Below, one piece after another: positions 33,449 through 45,099 of a DNA stretch of 64,000 bases; the first letter of the stretch is position 1; the number at the start of each line of letters is the position of its first letter. The notes under the pieces are model-generated. The model ran no database searches and had not been told where the DNA came from. It was given only the letters and a program-made list of their open reading frames with translations. Position numbers and translations under genes: made by a program. This stretch comes from Ricinus communis (Eukaryota; Streptophyta; Magnoliopsida; Malpighiales; Euphorbiaceae): NCBI RefSeq assembly GCF_019578655.1, contig NC_063262.1:12779582-12843581 (forward strand), in the 5' to 3' direction.

Positions 33449-34110
33449 CTATTCCTTCTTTCCATAATTAGAAGCTTGTTCTTGCTTCTTATCGTTCAAA
33501 GCAGCGAGATAAGCCTTGCAGTTCCTTCTCCAATGTCTTTCCTTCCCACAATGGTGATACTTTCCTTTATCCTTGTTGACACCTCCAATAGCCTTTATGG
33601 CATTTTTGGGCTTATGGGCTTTTTTTCCTTTTTTTCCTAGATTTACTCTTAACAACCTTAGAATGTTCTACCAAGAACTACTCCCTTTTGCTTTTTATGG
33701 TGCCCTCCATAGTCTTTAACATATTAATAAGTTGGGGTATTATAGTATCCAACTTATTCATATGTAAGTTCATAATAAACTGCGAATAACTGTCAGGTAA
33801 AGATTGCAAAATTAAGTTTATACTTAATTCGTGGTCTATCACAAAATCAAGATACCCTAGATGTTCAACATATCCAAGCATCTTTAGTCAATGTGCATTC
33901 ACAGATGTATCTTCGGCCATCTTGCATCGGAACAATTCCTTTAAGATCTCATATCTTTCAATCCTTGGCTGCTCATCAAGCATTTCCTTCAAATATAAGA
34001 TGATAGTTTAAGTATCCATATTTTCATGTTGTCTTTGTAGTTTGGAAGTCATACTTACTAACATCACACAAATAACTTGTCATCGTCTTTTTAACGCTTT
34101 TGTTACTCTT
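33449..34110 (-). pseudogene. Ty1-copia gag with CCHC zinc knuckle
   Basis: The minus strand reads MTSKLQRQHENMDT, then IILYLKEMLDEQPRIERYEI and LKELFRCKMAEDTSVNAH in pieces, MLGYVEHLGYLDFVIDHELS, INLILQSLPDSYSQFIMNLH and MNKLDTIIPQLINMLKTMEG, and finally a degenerate zinc knuckle (HHCGKERHWRRNC, first Cys replaced by His). This is the plant UBN2-type copia gag. Stops interrupt it near 33885 and 33675. No protease or pol follows within the next kilobase, so the element is truncated. Confidence 0.85.
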
Positions 34111-34783
34111 GGACCACCTCCTCAGGTGCACCTTCGGCAAGGAGATGCAACGGAGGTGTGTCTAGCACATAAAGCTTTTTTTCTTATTTGAGAATAATTC
34201 TCACATTGCGGTGACAGTCAAGCAATTTTGGCCTAATAAGCTTGTTGGTGTCAAGGATACTACGCAGATAGATTGCCACTCATCTTTTCTTACAACCTTA
34301 CAATATAAAGATAAACAAATATAAGTTAATTTATACAAGTAACTAGTAAAGATCTTGCAACTAGTTTCTTAACTCCCATTATTTTTTGATACAAATCAAT
34401 AGTCCTCACTATCAGTTTGGGATATTAACAATTTAGCTATCCTAGTGGACTAGAATTCCATCTATTTTAGTATGACCTTGAGTATGCCCAACAAACCATA
34501 TTAAAATAAATTAGGTAAACAACTATTTGTCAATTGTATCTCTATACAACTTCTAGATCAATTAGGTGACAACGTTGTTTGTCTAAATATATTTTATGAA
34601 GTTCTAAATGTCATATATGTTTCACCTAATTTATGCCTGTACCTTCATGAGTATACTCATCTGAATTATATAAGATAGTTAAGTAAGACCAATTAATTAA
34701 AATAGAGAACATACTCAAGTAATAGGTAACTTTGGGTATGCTTAACAAATTAGCCTATGAACAAAGCTCTTGTTTCTTAGACA

Positions 34784-36155
34784 AATCGGAAAGAAACGGA
34801 CAAATTGGGCGCATCAAACTAACCAACGCGCTCTGCCAACACGCCCATGCTTAGGACCACGGTCAGGGTCAGAGGGCGTGCTGAAATGCCTTACCTATAG
34901 TGAGAAGAAGCGATTTGCAACACATTTTCTGAGAGTGACATGGCCTAGGAGTATGCTAAGCAACACGACCTAAATCCAAGCCGTGCTAAAGAAGGCCAGA
35001 TGTACAATTTTATGCTCAACGCGGCATGGATCTAGGCTGTGCTTGTCAGCACGGCTTGGAACACGGGCGTGTTGGATCCCGAAATATAATTTAAAGGAAA
35101 AGAAAAAAAAGAGGGAGGAGAGCTAGAAGGCTGGAGAGTGGCGCAGAAAGAAAGAAGAAAACTTTGAAGTATCCAAGATAGACCCCTAGAGCTAACTTCG
35201 AGATGATTAAGAATAGGAAAACAGAGATAAATTCCACTTCAACATCATCGATATAGCTGCTCATTGAGGATTGGATAGAAGATTCAAAGGAAATATGAAA
35301 GAGATGTGAGTTGTAGAGTGTTGATATAGAGTTATTCAAGAGAGGATAGCATCTCACCATTTGAGAAAATGGTGTTCATGTTCTTTTCGATTCTTGTCTA
35401 CGTTGTATTCAATTTCTATTTTAAATTAATCATGAACATGTATAACTAATTCTAGCAAACCCATTTGGGGGTGATCTTTAGCCATGTTAGACTTACTTTA
35501 TGCTCAAATGATTAGATTATTAATTTAAGATTGTAGTTTTCATTCAAGTATAATAAATTTATTATTTCTTCTTCAATATTGAATCAATTTGAGAACTCCT
35601 TTGTAATTGAGAAATTCAATTGAGTTTGGACAAATGCTTGTGTCACTAGATGATTTGCATCCTAGAGATAGGTGTAATAGCTTACTGGAATAAGAATTAG
35701 ACACTTTTATTAGCAGTAATTTAGAGATTAATGCTATTCTAAAATCAATTGTTAGGAAGAGATTCCAGCTTTAGATCTTTAGGATTAGAAATTGGTTAAC
35801 TCGAGAGAGAGGCCAATTCATTCAAGAAATTATCCACAGATCGTAATTCTTAATCAATCAATTCATAATTTGCTGTTTGTAAGCCAGCTAGCTAAAGTGA
35901 TCCCCAATTGAGTTAACTTATCTTATTGTCTTTCTTCAACTCGTATTCTCTTTGTTAAAATTTAGCTTTCAATTGTATTCTTGATCATCTTTACTTAATA
36001 AGATTCACCATCTTTTAATCGGTTAGATAATATGAATAGCATAGAAGCAGTAGTTTCTCAGTTCTCGTGGGATACAACATTAATACTTACCATAGCTATA
36101 TTAATTTGGGAAGTGCACTTGCCTATAGATTGCTAGTCGTGTTGAGCACACATCA
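34784..36155 (+). repeat. LTR B (5' LTR, lacks first ~158 bp)
   Basis: Aligns with LTR C from 43273 onward (AAATCGGAAA...) to the shared end GTTGAGCAC(A/G)CATCA. The first part of the LTR is missing; upstream sequence is unrelated. It ends in CA directly before the primer-binding-like site. Confidence 0.85.
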
Positions 36156-36157
36156 AG

Positions 36158-36178
36158 TATTTGGCACCGTTACCAAGG
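36158..36178 (+). other. primer-binding-like site
   Basis: TTTGGCACCGTTACCAAGG follows the LTR end by four bases. It resembles the TTTGGC(A/G)CCGTTGCC... sequence at the same position in Athila/Tat-type elements. The same site, reversed, is at 47074-47091 in element D. Confidence 0.6.
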
Positions 36179-36313
36179 ACTTTATTTTGAGAAATATTGT
36201 GAACTATGTGTTCTTGTTAATTTAGCCATTTATTCTTTATTCTTTATTTTTTTTGTTTAATTTTATTCTTTTATTCATTTGTGTTGTTGGTTATTTGTTA
36301 TTTCAAGTAGTGT

Positions 36314-37936
36314 ATGACCAAGAGGTCCAATTCTGATCTAGTAGACCCTCTACCACAGCTAGAAAGATCCCTCAGGCAATTTAGGAAGCGATTGAACATA
36401 GAGGAGGAAGAGATTCAGGTTGAGAAAGTCGTACACGAGAGTAAATCAGAAAACATTACAATAGAAATGGTAGATGCCAACGACAAAAATAATAATAACC
36501 GGCCGATGTATGATTTTACAAAACCATCGCTGGAGGGAACACGAATATGCATTACGAGACCGGCTATTGCCGCCAACAATTTTGAGAAAAAGCCTAATGT
36601 GATTCAGATGGTGCAGTAAATGGTTCAGTTCGGAGGCCTACCGGATGAGGATCCTAACGCACATATAGCAAGTTTCTTAGATATTTATGATAGCTTCAAG
36701 ATTAATGGGACAATAGACGACGTAATTCGTCTCCGTTTGTTCTCATTTTCTTTGAGGGATAGAGCAAAATAGTGGCTACAGTCACTACCTCCTAATACTA
36801 TAAATACCTGGGATTCTTTGGCAAAGGAATTATTATTTAAGTACTTTCCTCTATCTAAAACTGCTAAACTTAGAAATGATATATCTTCTTTTGTGTAGTT
36901 TGATGATGAGCCGATGTATGACACTTGGGAGAGGTACAAGGACCTATTGTGATGCTGCCCACACCATGGACTACCAATCTGGTTATAGATACAAACTTTT
37001 TATAATGGTTTGAATTTAGTTACTAAACATATAGTAGATGCAGCTATAGGTGGTTCTTTAAGCAGCAAGACACTGGAGCAAGCCCAAAGCTTGATTGAGG
37101 AGATGGCTACAAACAATTACCATTGGCACACTACTAGGAGCAGGACGGGACGTCAGGGGAGTGTACACCAATTGGATGCTACTGCAGCTTTAGCAGCTCA
37201 AGTGGAGTTATTATCTAAGAAGATTGATAAGCTCCAGTTACCTATCCAATCAGCTCAAGCAGACTATGAGTTTTGTGGTGGCCCGCATTATAATAGCAAC
37301 TGTATGTCGAGAGATATGTTTGCTTCTTCTTTATCTAACCATGAACATGTGGACTATATGGGAAGTCAGCCTAGGCAGCAGAATAACTCGTACAATAACA
37401 CCTATAATCCAGGATGGAGAAATCATTCGAACTTCGAATGGAGGAATAATAACAACCAGGGGCCACTAGGGTTTCAGCGACTACATCAGTAGCCGTAACA
37501 ATCTATTCTCCCTCCTCAATCTCCTTAGTCTCAAGAGAAAAAACCTAATTTAGAGGAGCTGATGATGAAATTTGTGTCCGCTTTAGAGACTAGATTCCAA
37601 CAGACAGATGTAGCTCTTAGAAACCAACAGGCCTCCATTTAGAACTTGGAGAATAAAATAGGCCAGATTTCTAAGATGTTAGCTGAGAGGCAACTAGGGA
37701 TTCTACCTAGTAATACAGAGTTCAATCCGAGAGAGCATGTGAATGCAATCACATTGCAGTCAGGTAAGTATGTTCCTGGTTCTTCTCCTATTTCTAATAA
37801 TGATGTTGATGCGCAGGTATATTCAAGCAAGAAAGTTGAAGATACTAAGGCGAAGGAACCAGAGAAGGAAGAGGCAGAGAAGATTCCATTGAGGGAATAC
37901 CAGCCCCAAATTCTATACCCTGCTAGGTTGAAGTAG
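36314..37936 (+). pseudogene. Athila/Tat-type gag
   Basis: Starts MTKRSNSDLVDPLPQLERSL and runs through KPNVIQMVQ, DEDPNAHIASFLDIYDSFKI, IRLRLFSFSLRDRAK and YFPLSKTAKLRNDISSF to NLVTKHIVDAAIGGSLSSKT. A zinc-knuckle-like CGGPHYNSNC follows near 37280, an Asn-rich stretch (YNPGWRNHSNFEWRNNNNQG), and NAITLQSGK near 37745. Single stop codons (for example TAG at 36769 and 37937) and one frameshift near 36950 disable it. Confidence 0.85.
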
Positions 37937-38425
37937 GCGTAAGTCGAGCAACAGTTTGGTAAATTTCTTGATGTGTTTAGACAACTGCACATAAACCTAC
38001 CTTTTGTTGAAGCTATTTCGCAAATGCCTAGGTATGCGAAGTTCTTAAAGGAGATTCTTCGCAACAAACGGAAGTTTCAGGACTTGGCATGCGTGACACT
38101 AAACGAGGAATGTTCGATGATTTTTTCAGAATAAGTTACTGGAAAAGAAACATGATCTAGGGAGTTTTACTATCCCTTGTGTTATAGGTGACTTGACTAT
38201 TAGTGATGCTTTAGCTGATTTAAGAGCTAGCATTAATGTAATGTTGTATAACCTGTTTACCAAGTTGGGGTTGGGTGAGATTAAACCCACTAGGATGAGC
38301 ATACAGTTAGTTGATAGGACTGTTAAGTATCCTAGGGGTATTATAGAGAATGTGCTTGTTAAGGTAGATAAATTCATATTTCTTGTGGACTTTATGATCT
38401 TAGACATGGATGGTGAGAGTAGTGT
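37937..38425 (+). pseudogene. retroviral-type aspartic protease, 5' part
   Basis: After the gag tail (QFGKFLDVFRQLHINLPFVE and so on), 38160-38425 reads GSFTIPCVIGDLTISDALAD, then LRASINVMLYNLFTKLGLGE. The expected catalytic D-(L)-G-A-S is changed to DLRAS, so the Gly of the active-site motif is lost. It continues KVDKFIFLVDFMILDMDGES and is cut at 38425 by the insertion; the rest resumes at 40721. Confidence 0.8.
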
Positions 38426-40720
38426 TTTCACACCCCCATTACATGCTAACCAATAGACATAAGCCAGGAAGCATACAAGCATCGTAGAATATATACTACA
38501 TGTAGATAGGTCAATATGCAGGTTGTTAAGAATCAAGATACAAGGTTATTAACATATAAACATATGATTATACTTAAACATCATTTAACAAATATTCAAA
38601 ACATCTTTTTATGCCTTATAAGGCATACTTCCATATATATCACATAACTGCATACAAAATGCATCAGGAGGAGACTCCACAAAACTGGCCCAACTCGATG
38701 AACTCGCTAAAAGCTAGACTTGGATACAACCAACGGATGCACTACTATTTACAAACCTGAAAAGAAAAATTTTGGAGAGGGGTGAGCCTCCAGCTCAGTA
38801 AATAAATAATTAACATAATCTATATCACATACACTTCATACAATTTCCACCCAATCACATAACTTACCATGATTCATAGTTTAGGTATAAATTCATACCA
38901 TTCTACTCAATTCATTACAACCATCATAGAAGAAATACAATTCAGCAATTATGGTTAGTTCTCATGGCTTGTGGATCCCCTTTAATGTGCTGCTCCGCCT
39001 CATCCTCACCTATTGCACACGTAAGCTGCTCCGCCTCATCCTCACATTACACACTTTTATAGCCTCTCTAGGCTTTAGCCTCCCAAGGCTTTATATATAT
39101 TTTTTTTCACAGGGGAATCCACCATTCACATGCACATATGCACTTAGCATCATAATTCAATCATTTCACTTATATCATATTGAAGCAATAACAATTGTTC
39201 CACCCAACACCAATCATTTTCATAACATAACACAATATTAAGCAAACACAACCATTCGCGGAACATTTGATTAAATATATGAATATAGCAAATATTAACT
39301 ATTTACTTACTCAAAATACACTTATTCCTTCAGCATATAAGAACCTCATTTCTCCACAACTTCCTTTCAGGCCTTTGAGTACCTGTCAACACATTCATCA
39401 ATTCACATTTCATGCATATTCCAAATATTCATGTAAATGCTAGTTCTAATGCATTACAAGACCATCCCCTCTCTAATTCATAGGTCTAACTCTTCCTCTA
39501 AGACTCTCAATTATTGTTTTAATATCATAAAAACATTCTCCATCTTATTAAATACCAATTTAACTCAAATTAACATCAAATAAATTGCATAAAACTAATC
39601 TCCAACATTTCTGTTTTCTAGACAAAATTTAGTACCAAGGTATATTTATTGCTGGGCAAAATTGGCTTAATAAAAAAATCTCATATTAAATAGACATATC
39701 CGTTTATGCGTCTAGTTTCATCTTCAAGAAGAATTACTCAATTTCGACTTCTATAGATTTAATTATCTTCAAATTACTGAGCAAGGGTCATACAGCTAGT
39801 TGTACCAGAGCAGAAATCTGTTTGCTCAATTTAAGCAACCAAAACGGCAAAAATAGCACAATCACAAAACTACAAAGTTATAGAGGACTCTTCAAAATTT
39901 CCATAGACACCAATTAAGCTTAATTTGGACTTATATAACCCATTTTATGCTTAAAATACAGAACATCAAGGTTGCTGGAATTTTGACAGTTTTCTATCTT
40001 GACATACTTAAACTTAAATCAAGCTTAATCTCTATGCAATCATTCAATACTCTACTAATTCATGATAATCAGACCTTTAATTAATCAATGAGAGCATCAA
40101 TTGAAGTTTTTCCAATTTTTAATCAAGAACCCTAATGACAAATTAATAACACTCAAGTAACAACTCACCAATTTCAACTTTTGGGTTGCTAATATGCTTA
40201 AATCCTTTAGCTTTAGCTTGGCTCCTTCAATAGTTGGTAAAATCCTATCTTAATCTTAAGTTTTTCTAGGTATTCCACTCCTCTCTCTTATTCCAAATTT
40301 TGTGTTTTTGGCCATGTACGAATTTTAGAGAAATGAAGAGGTAAAATGAGCTTGCTCATGGTTCCAATTTCCAAGATTCATCTCTCAATACCACCACTTA
40401 CTTAAACTAGTTTTATCATCCTAAATTAATTCTTACTAACCATATATAGGTACTAACTTCTAATTGTATCTTTTAAGTCCAATCTATTTACCCAACCTTC
40501 AACTATTGGTTCAATTAAGTCTTAAGGCTTAATACACATAACCCAAGTACTTAATCAACTTATCTAAATTAATAATCTAATATCATGCTTCTTATTCTCT
40601 ACTTATAATTAATATATATCTGTTCTCATAAAATAAAAATATTATTGATATACCATCATATGCCCAATGATTAAATGTAAATGCACATAACATGGGTGAT
40701 GAGAAAATGCAGGCGTTACA
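38426..40720 (-). mobile_element. 2.3 kb LTR-like insertion with perfect 5-bp target duplication
   Basis: AGTGT occurs at 38421-38425 and again at 40721-40725. The minus strand begins TGTAACGCCT and ends GGGTGTGAAA, near the TG...CA of an LTR. Removing the insert and one AGTGT restores the host reading DMDGES-SVPLILGRSFLA. No open gag or pol is found inside, so a solo LTR or non-autonomous element is likely. A GGGGTGAGCCTCCAGCTCAG segment near 38780 resembles the (G)AGTGAGTT segment of the 20.5 kb insertion in layout. Confidence 0.8.
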
Positions 40721-41400
40721 AGTGTACCTTTAATTCTAGGTAGATCTTTCCTTGCGACATCTAGGACAATTGTAAATGTTTGTGATGGAAAGCTTGAACT
40801 TAGGGTAGGGGATGAGACTGTCACCTTTGACTTGAGTAATTCTATGAGACAGTCCTTAGATCATGATGATATTGTGTTTTCTATTAATGTATTTGATGAT
40901 GTTGTTGAGACACAGTTACAAAAAATGTTAGTTGAAGACCCTCTACAAGTTACTTTGCTAATGGTAGATGAGCATGAGCTGTCAAATGAGAAAGTATTGG
41001 AGCAGTTTGAATTTTTATTAGCAAATGAGCTAAGCAACAATATTGATAAGTTTCGTAAGATTGACAGGTTAGGTGTGCAGAAATTGAGGCCATCACTTGA
41101 GGAACCACCATTCTTTAAGTCAAAAGAGCTCTCAAAGCATCTCAACTATGCATATCTGGATGAGGACAATAGGTTGCCTGTTATTGTAGCAGCGGACTTG
41201 ACACCCGAGGAGAGGGAGATGACTTTAGCCTATCTAAGGAAGTACCAAAAGGCGTTTGCTTGGAAGAATGCTCACATTCTAGGGATTAGCCACACTTATT
41301 GCTCACCCAAGATCCCTATAGACTACATCCATAACCTGGTAGTTCGACCGCATCACAAGATAAACTCGCACATGAAGGGAGTGGTCAACGAGTCCAGCTG
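40721..41400 (+). pseudogene. protease 3' part and pre-RT linker
   Basis: Resumes the interrupted protease with VPLILGRSFLATSRTIVNVC, the usual I-L-G-R-x-F-L motif. An open stretch follows from 40832 (MSNSMRQSLDHDD...) through the acidic linker to LPVIVAADLTPEEREMTLAY, LRKYQKAFAWKNAHILGISH and PHHKINSHMK. RT proper should begin next but the frame ends at 41400 after an apparent deletion. Confidence 0.8.
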
Positions 41401-43098
41401 AATGACTCGGGAAAAAAAGAAGCACTTTTAGGAGGCACCCCAACTTTTATTTTGCGTTTTGGACATTTTGATAATTGGTTTTGGAACATTTTTTTTAGTT
41501 TTAGTCTTTATTTTCATTTAACTTTCATTTTTATCTTCTGTTATTTCTGTATTTTCCATCGCCACCAGCAGTCGAGGCATCACCACCGCCACCAGCGCAG
41601 CAGGAAGAGTAGGGTAGTATCTCTTTATATTTATCTCTTTTCCTTTTTGAACTTATTATGTTGCTTCTTAACTCCGTTACATATTATGGATAGTGTATCC
41701 TTCAAGTGTGGGGTGGGTAAGCTATTGTTTTGGCTTTTCTTTTCTTTTTATATTTTCCAATTATGTTTATTATATTTTTGATGATGTATATATATTTAGG
41801 ATACTTAGGATGTTTATTAGCTTTTTGTTTATCTTCAAAAAATTGATAGTTATGATTATGAATATATGATTTTTCTTCCTTGTTCTTTGTTGCTTTTGGA
41901 ATATTTTTGACCAATTTTTAATGTATCATTATTGTTGGGTTAAACCAGTGTTACTTGACCATTCTTTAAGTTAATAATTTGAATTTGATTAGTTGTTGTA
42001 TTTTGTGTATGAATTGATTAAATGATGATTCGATTGATGGTATTTGGACACCTTATGCAAATGTTTGTGAGTTTTTGAACCTAATCGAGCATACATCATA
42101 ACTGCTCATTTTTCTTGTTTGAGTGTGCATTGTATTCTTCTTATTTCTAGAATTTGCTCAGTAATGCTTGTTGAGGTCACATGAACATTCAAATGTTATA
42201 AAATGATAAGGACACTTAGGATTTACCATTGTAGCTAAAAGCCAACCTGTAGATATTTTCCATTAGTTAGCCAAGTTTGAGCCTATCCACTTTCTCCATT
42301 TTTACCATTTTGTTTTATTATCACACTTTGTTTAACCTTTCATTTGTTGATCCTCACCCTATTTCTGGAATTTTTGTAATGTATTCATTGAGTTGTTGGA
42401 TAAAATGCCGGTTTTATTTGTATTTTGAATTCACTAAGTCCCTCAAAAATTTGATTTAGATGCTCCCTTCAATCCAAAATAAAAGCTATTGTTTCTTCTA
42501 AAAAAAACACAAACAAATAGTCCTTTATTGAGCTTTCATTCATTTTTCACTCTTTGAACACCTTGTTTTAGAGACTTGAGGACTATAGTGAATTTAATTA
42601 TTTTTGTTTGGCATTTAATTCTTTTTGAGCCAAAACTTTGGGTAAGGCATTGTAAAAGTCCATAAATTATTTACACCTTACTTCCAAATCTCCATACCTA
42701 AACCTAAGCCCCATTACAACCCTTGTGAAGACCCTTTGATTATGATATTTGATTGTTTACAGTAGCGCAAATGGAGTTTATGAGCAAGCCTATGGTAAGT
42801 AGGTTGAATATAATTGCTTTAAGGGATTGATGACTACCTTTTAAACACCGAGTGCATAGAGTGATCCCTTATGAGGCATATGGTTTCTTGAATATTTGAT
42901 GTTGAATGTACTATTTAATTTATTCATCCGTTAACATGATAATCACTCTTGTTTAGATTGCTAGTTTAGTTTTTGGTTGAGTTTAAATTTGGGATAGATT
43001 GAATGTTGCTTAATTGTAATCCAATGCATGAATTTTAAGGAGGGTTGATTGCATGTTTATGATTTAAACCATTGATTACTTGAGGACAAGTAAAAGCT
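41401..43098 (+). other. non-coding 3' part of the gypsy element
   Basis: T-rich sequence between the deleted pol and the 3' LTR. A GGAGGCACCCCAACTTTTAT segment (about 41432) corresponds to the motif that follows the polyprotein stop in Athila/Tat elements. No env-like frame is seen. Confidence 0.55.
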
Positions 43099-43114
43099 TA
43101 AGCATAGGGTGATT
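43099..43114 (+). other. polypurine-like tract
   Basis: AAGCATAGGGTGATT lies immediately before the TGATAT start of LTR C, the expected place for plus-strand priming; it is a decayed form of the AAG.(G)TGGGG tract of related elements. Confidence 0.5.
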
Positions 43115-44638
43115 TGATATCCTTGATATTACATATGTTTGCATGCTTGATTTTGAGTTGTTTTTAGGGCAAATTATGTGTTTTTGTATTAGATTCACCC
43201 TATTTTATTTTCCTTTGTGTCTCAGATGCTTTTCTAGGTACATCATCAAAGTTAGAGAGAAATCAGACTAAAATCGGAAATAAACAAACAAATCGGGTGC
43301 GTCAAACTGACTAACACACTGGTGCTTAGAAGCACGGTCAAGGTCAAAGAGCGTGTTGAAATGCCTTACCCATGGTGAAAAGAAGTGATTTGCAACACGG
43401 TTTCCGAGAGTGACATGGCCTAGGAGCATTCTCGTGTTGAGCAGTGCGGTCCAAATCCAAGCCGTGCTGAAGAAGGCCAAATGTATGGTTTTATGCTCAA
43501 CACAACATGGATCCAAGCCGTGCTTGCGCAGCATAAAACATGGGCATGTTGGATCTGAAACCTAATTTATAAGAAAAGAAAAAAAAGAAAAGAGGGAGGA
43601 GAGCTAGAAGGCTGGAGAGCCGTACAGAGAGAAAGAAGAGAACTTTGAAGTATCCAAGACAGACTCTCAGAGCTAACTTTCAAACAATCAAGAAGAGGAA
43701 AACGGAAACGAATTTCACTTCAAGATCATCGAAATAGCTGCTCATTGAGGATTGGGTCGAAGATTCAAAGGAAAGAAGAAAGAGATCTGAGCTGTAGAGT
43801 GTTGATACATAATTATTCAAGAGAGGATAACACCTCACCACTTGAGAAAAGGGTGTTCATGTTCTTTTCGGTTCTTGTCTACTTAATATTCAATTCCTAT
43901 TTTAGTTTAATCATGAACATGTGTAACTCATTCTAGCAAACCCATTTAGGGGCAATCTTTAACCATGTTAGGCTTACTTGGTGCTTAAATGATTGGATTA
44001 TTAATTTAAGATTGTAGTTTTCATTCAAGTATAATAAATTTATTGCTTCTTCTTCAATGTTGAATCAATTTGAGAACTCATTCGTAATTGAGAAATTCAA
44101 TTGAGTTTGGACAATTGCTTGCGTGACTAGGTGATTTGCATCCTAGAGATAGGTGTAATAGCTTACATGAATAAGAATTAGACACTTTTATTAGCATTAA
44201 TTTAGAGATTAATACTATTCTAAAATCAATTGTTAGAAAGAGATTCTAGCTTTAGATCTTTAGGATTAGGAATTGGTTAACTCGAGAGAGAGGCCAATTC
44301 ATTCAAGAAATTATCCATAGATTGCAATTTTTAATCAATCAATTCATAATTTGTTGTTTGTAAGCCAGCTAGCTAAAGTGATCCCTAATTAGGTTAACTC
44401 AACTTATTGTCTTTCTTCAACTCTTATTCTCTTTGTTAAAGTTTAGCTTTCAATTGCATTCTTGATCATCTTTTAGTTAATAAGTTTTACCTCTTTTTGA
44501 TCGATTAGATAATAGGAATAGCGTAGTAGTAGTAGTTTCTCAGTTTCCGTGGGATACGATATTGATACTTGCCATAGCTAGATTACATTCGATCGGTGCA
44601 CTTGCCTATAGATTGCTAGTCGTGTTGAGCACGCATCA
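43115..44638 (+). repeat. LTR C (3' LTR, full length)
   Basis: Begins TGATATCCTTGATATTACAT and ends GAGCACGCATCA, 1524 bp. It matches LTR B over its full retained length and LTR A (inverted) over its first two thirds. The base after its end begins the minus-strand RT of element D. Confidence 0.85.
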
Positions 44639-45060
44639 AATCTCAAAGGACATAAAAGTTATCTATGAAAACTTCCATAATCTTCTCAACCAAGTCATCA
44701 AAGATAACCATTATGCACCTTTGAAATATGGTTGGTGCATTAACAATTCAAATGGCATTCTTCTATATGCAAAGATTCTGTTGGGGCATATAAAAGTAGT
44801 CTTTTCCTGATCCTTAGGGGCTATTAGAATTTGAAAATATCCTCACATACCATCTAAAAAATAGTAGCACTTATGCTCTAATAATCTCTCTAGCATTTGA
44901 TTAATGAATGGCAATGGGAAGTGATATTTTCTCGTGGCATCATTCAACTTCCTATAATTTATGCACATCCTATATCCTGTCACAGTTCTTGTTGGGATAA
45001 GCTCATTGTTTTTATTCACCATAACCGTCATACCCCCTTTTTTGGACTACTTGTACTAGG
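44639..45060 (-). pseudogene. gypsy reverse transcriptase fragment (element D)
   Basis: The minus strand reads MTVMVNKNNELIPTRTVTGY, RMCINYRKLNDATRKYHFPL, PFINQMLERLLEHKCYYFLD, then with stops and a frameshift EKTTFICPN and FAYRRMPFEL. These are the early RT blocks of a Tat/Athila-like element. The LDG...GYF block follows, but the catalytic YxDD is not present before the sequence is cut at LTR C. Confidence 0.85.
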
Positions 45061-45099
45061 CTTACTTAAGAACTGTCTAAAATGGGATAGATAATCCTG

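Larger units (their letters stand above)
34784..44638 (+). mobile_element. internally deleted Athila/Tat-like Ty3-gypsy element with LTRs B and C
   Basis: The element comprises LTR B (5'-truncated), a primer-binding-like site, gag, protease, a short pol remnant, a long non-coding 3' part, a purine-rich tract and LTR C. RT, RNase H and integrase are missing: the frame passes from the pre-RT linker (LTPEEREMTLAYLRKYQKAF, then IPIDYIHNLVVRPHHKIN) to sequence resembling the end of the polyprotein and the usual GGAGGCAACCCAA-like motif near 41430. It is therefore non-autonomous. A second LTR-like element (38426-40720) is inserted in its protease. Confidence 0.8.

Noticed and set aside
41452..41781. 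109-codon Phe-rich open frame after the gypsy polyprotein, as an env-like gene
   Set aside because: T-rich DNA alone explains the Phe/Leu content; there is no signal peptide, glycosylation pattern or family motif.
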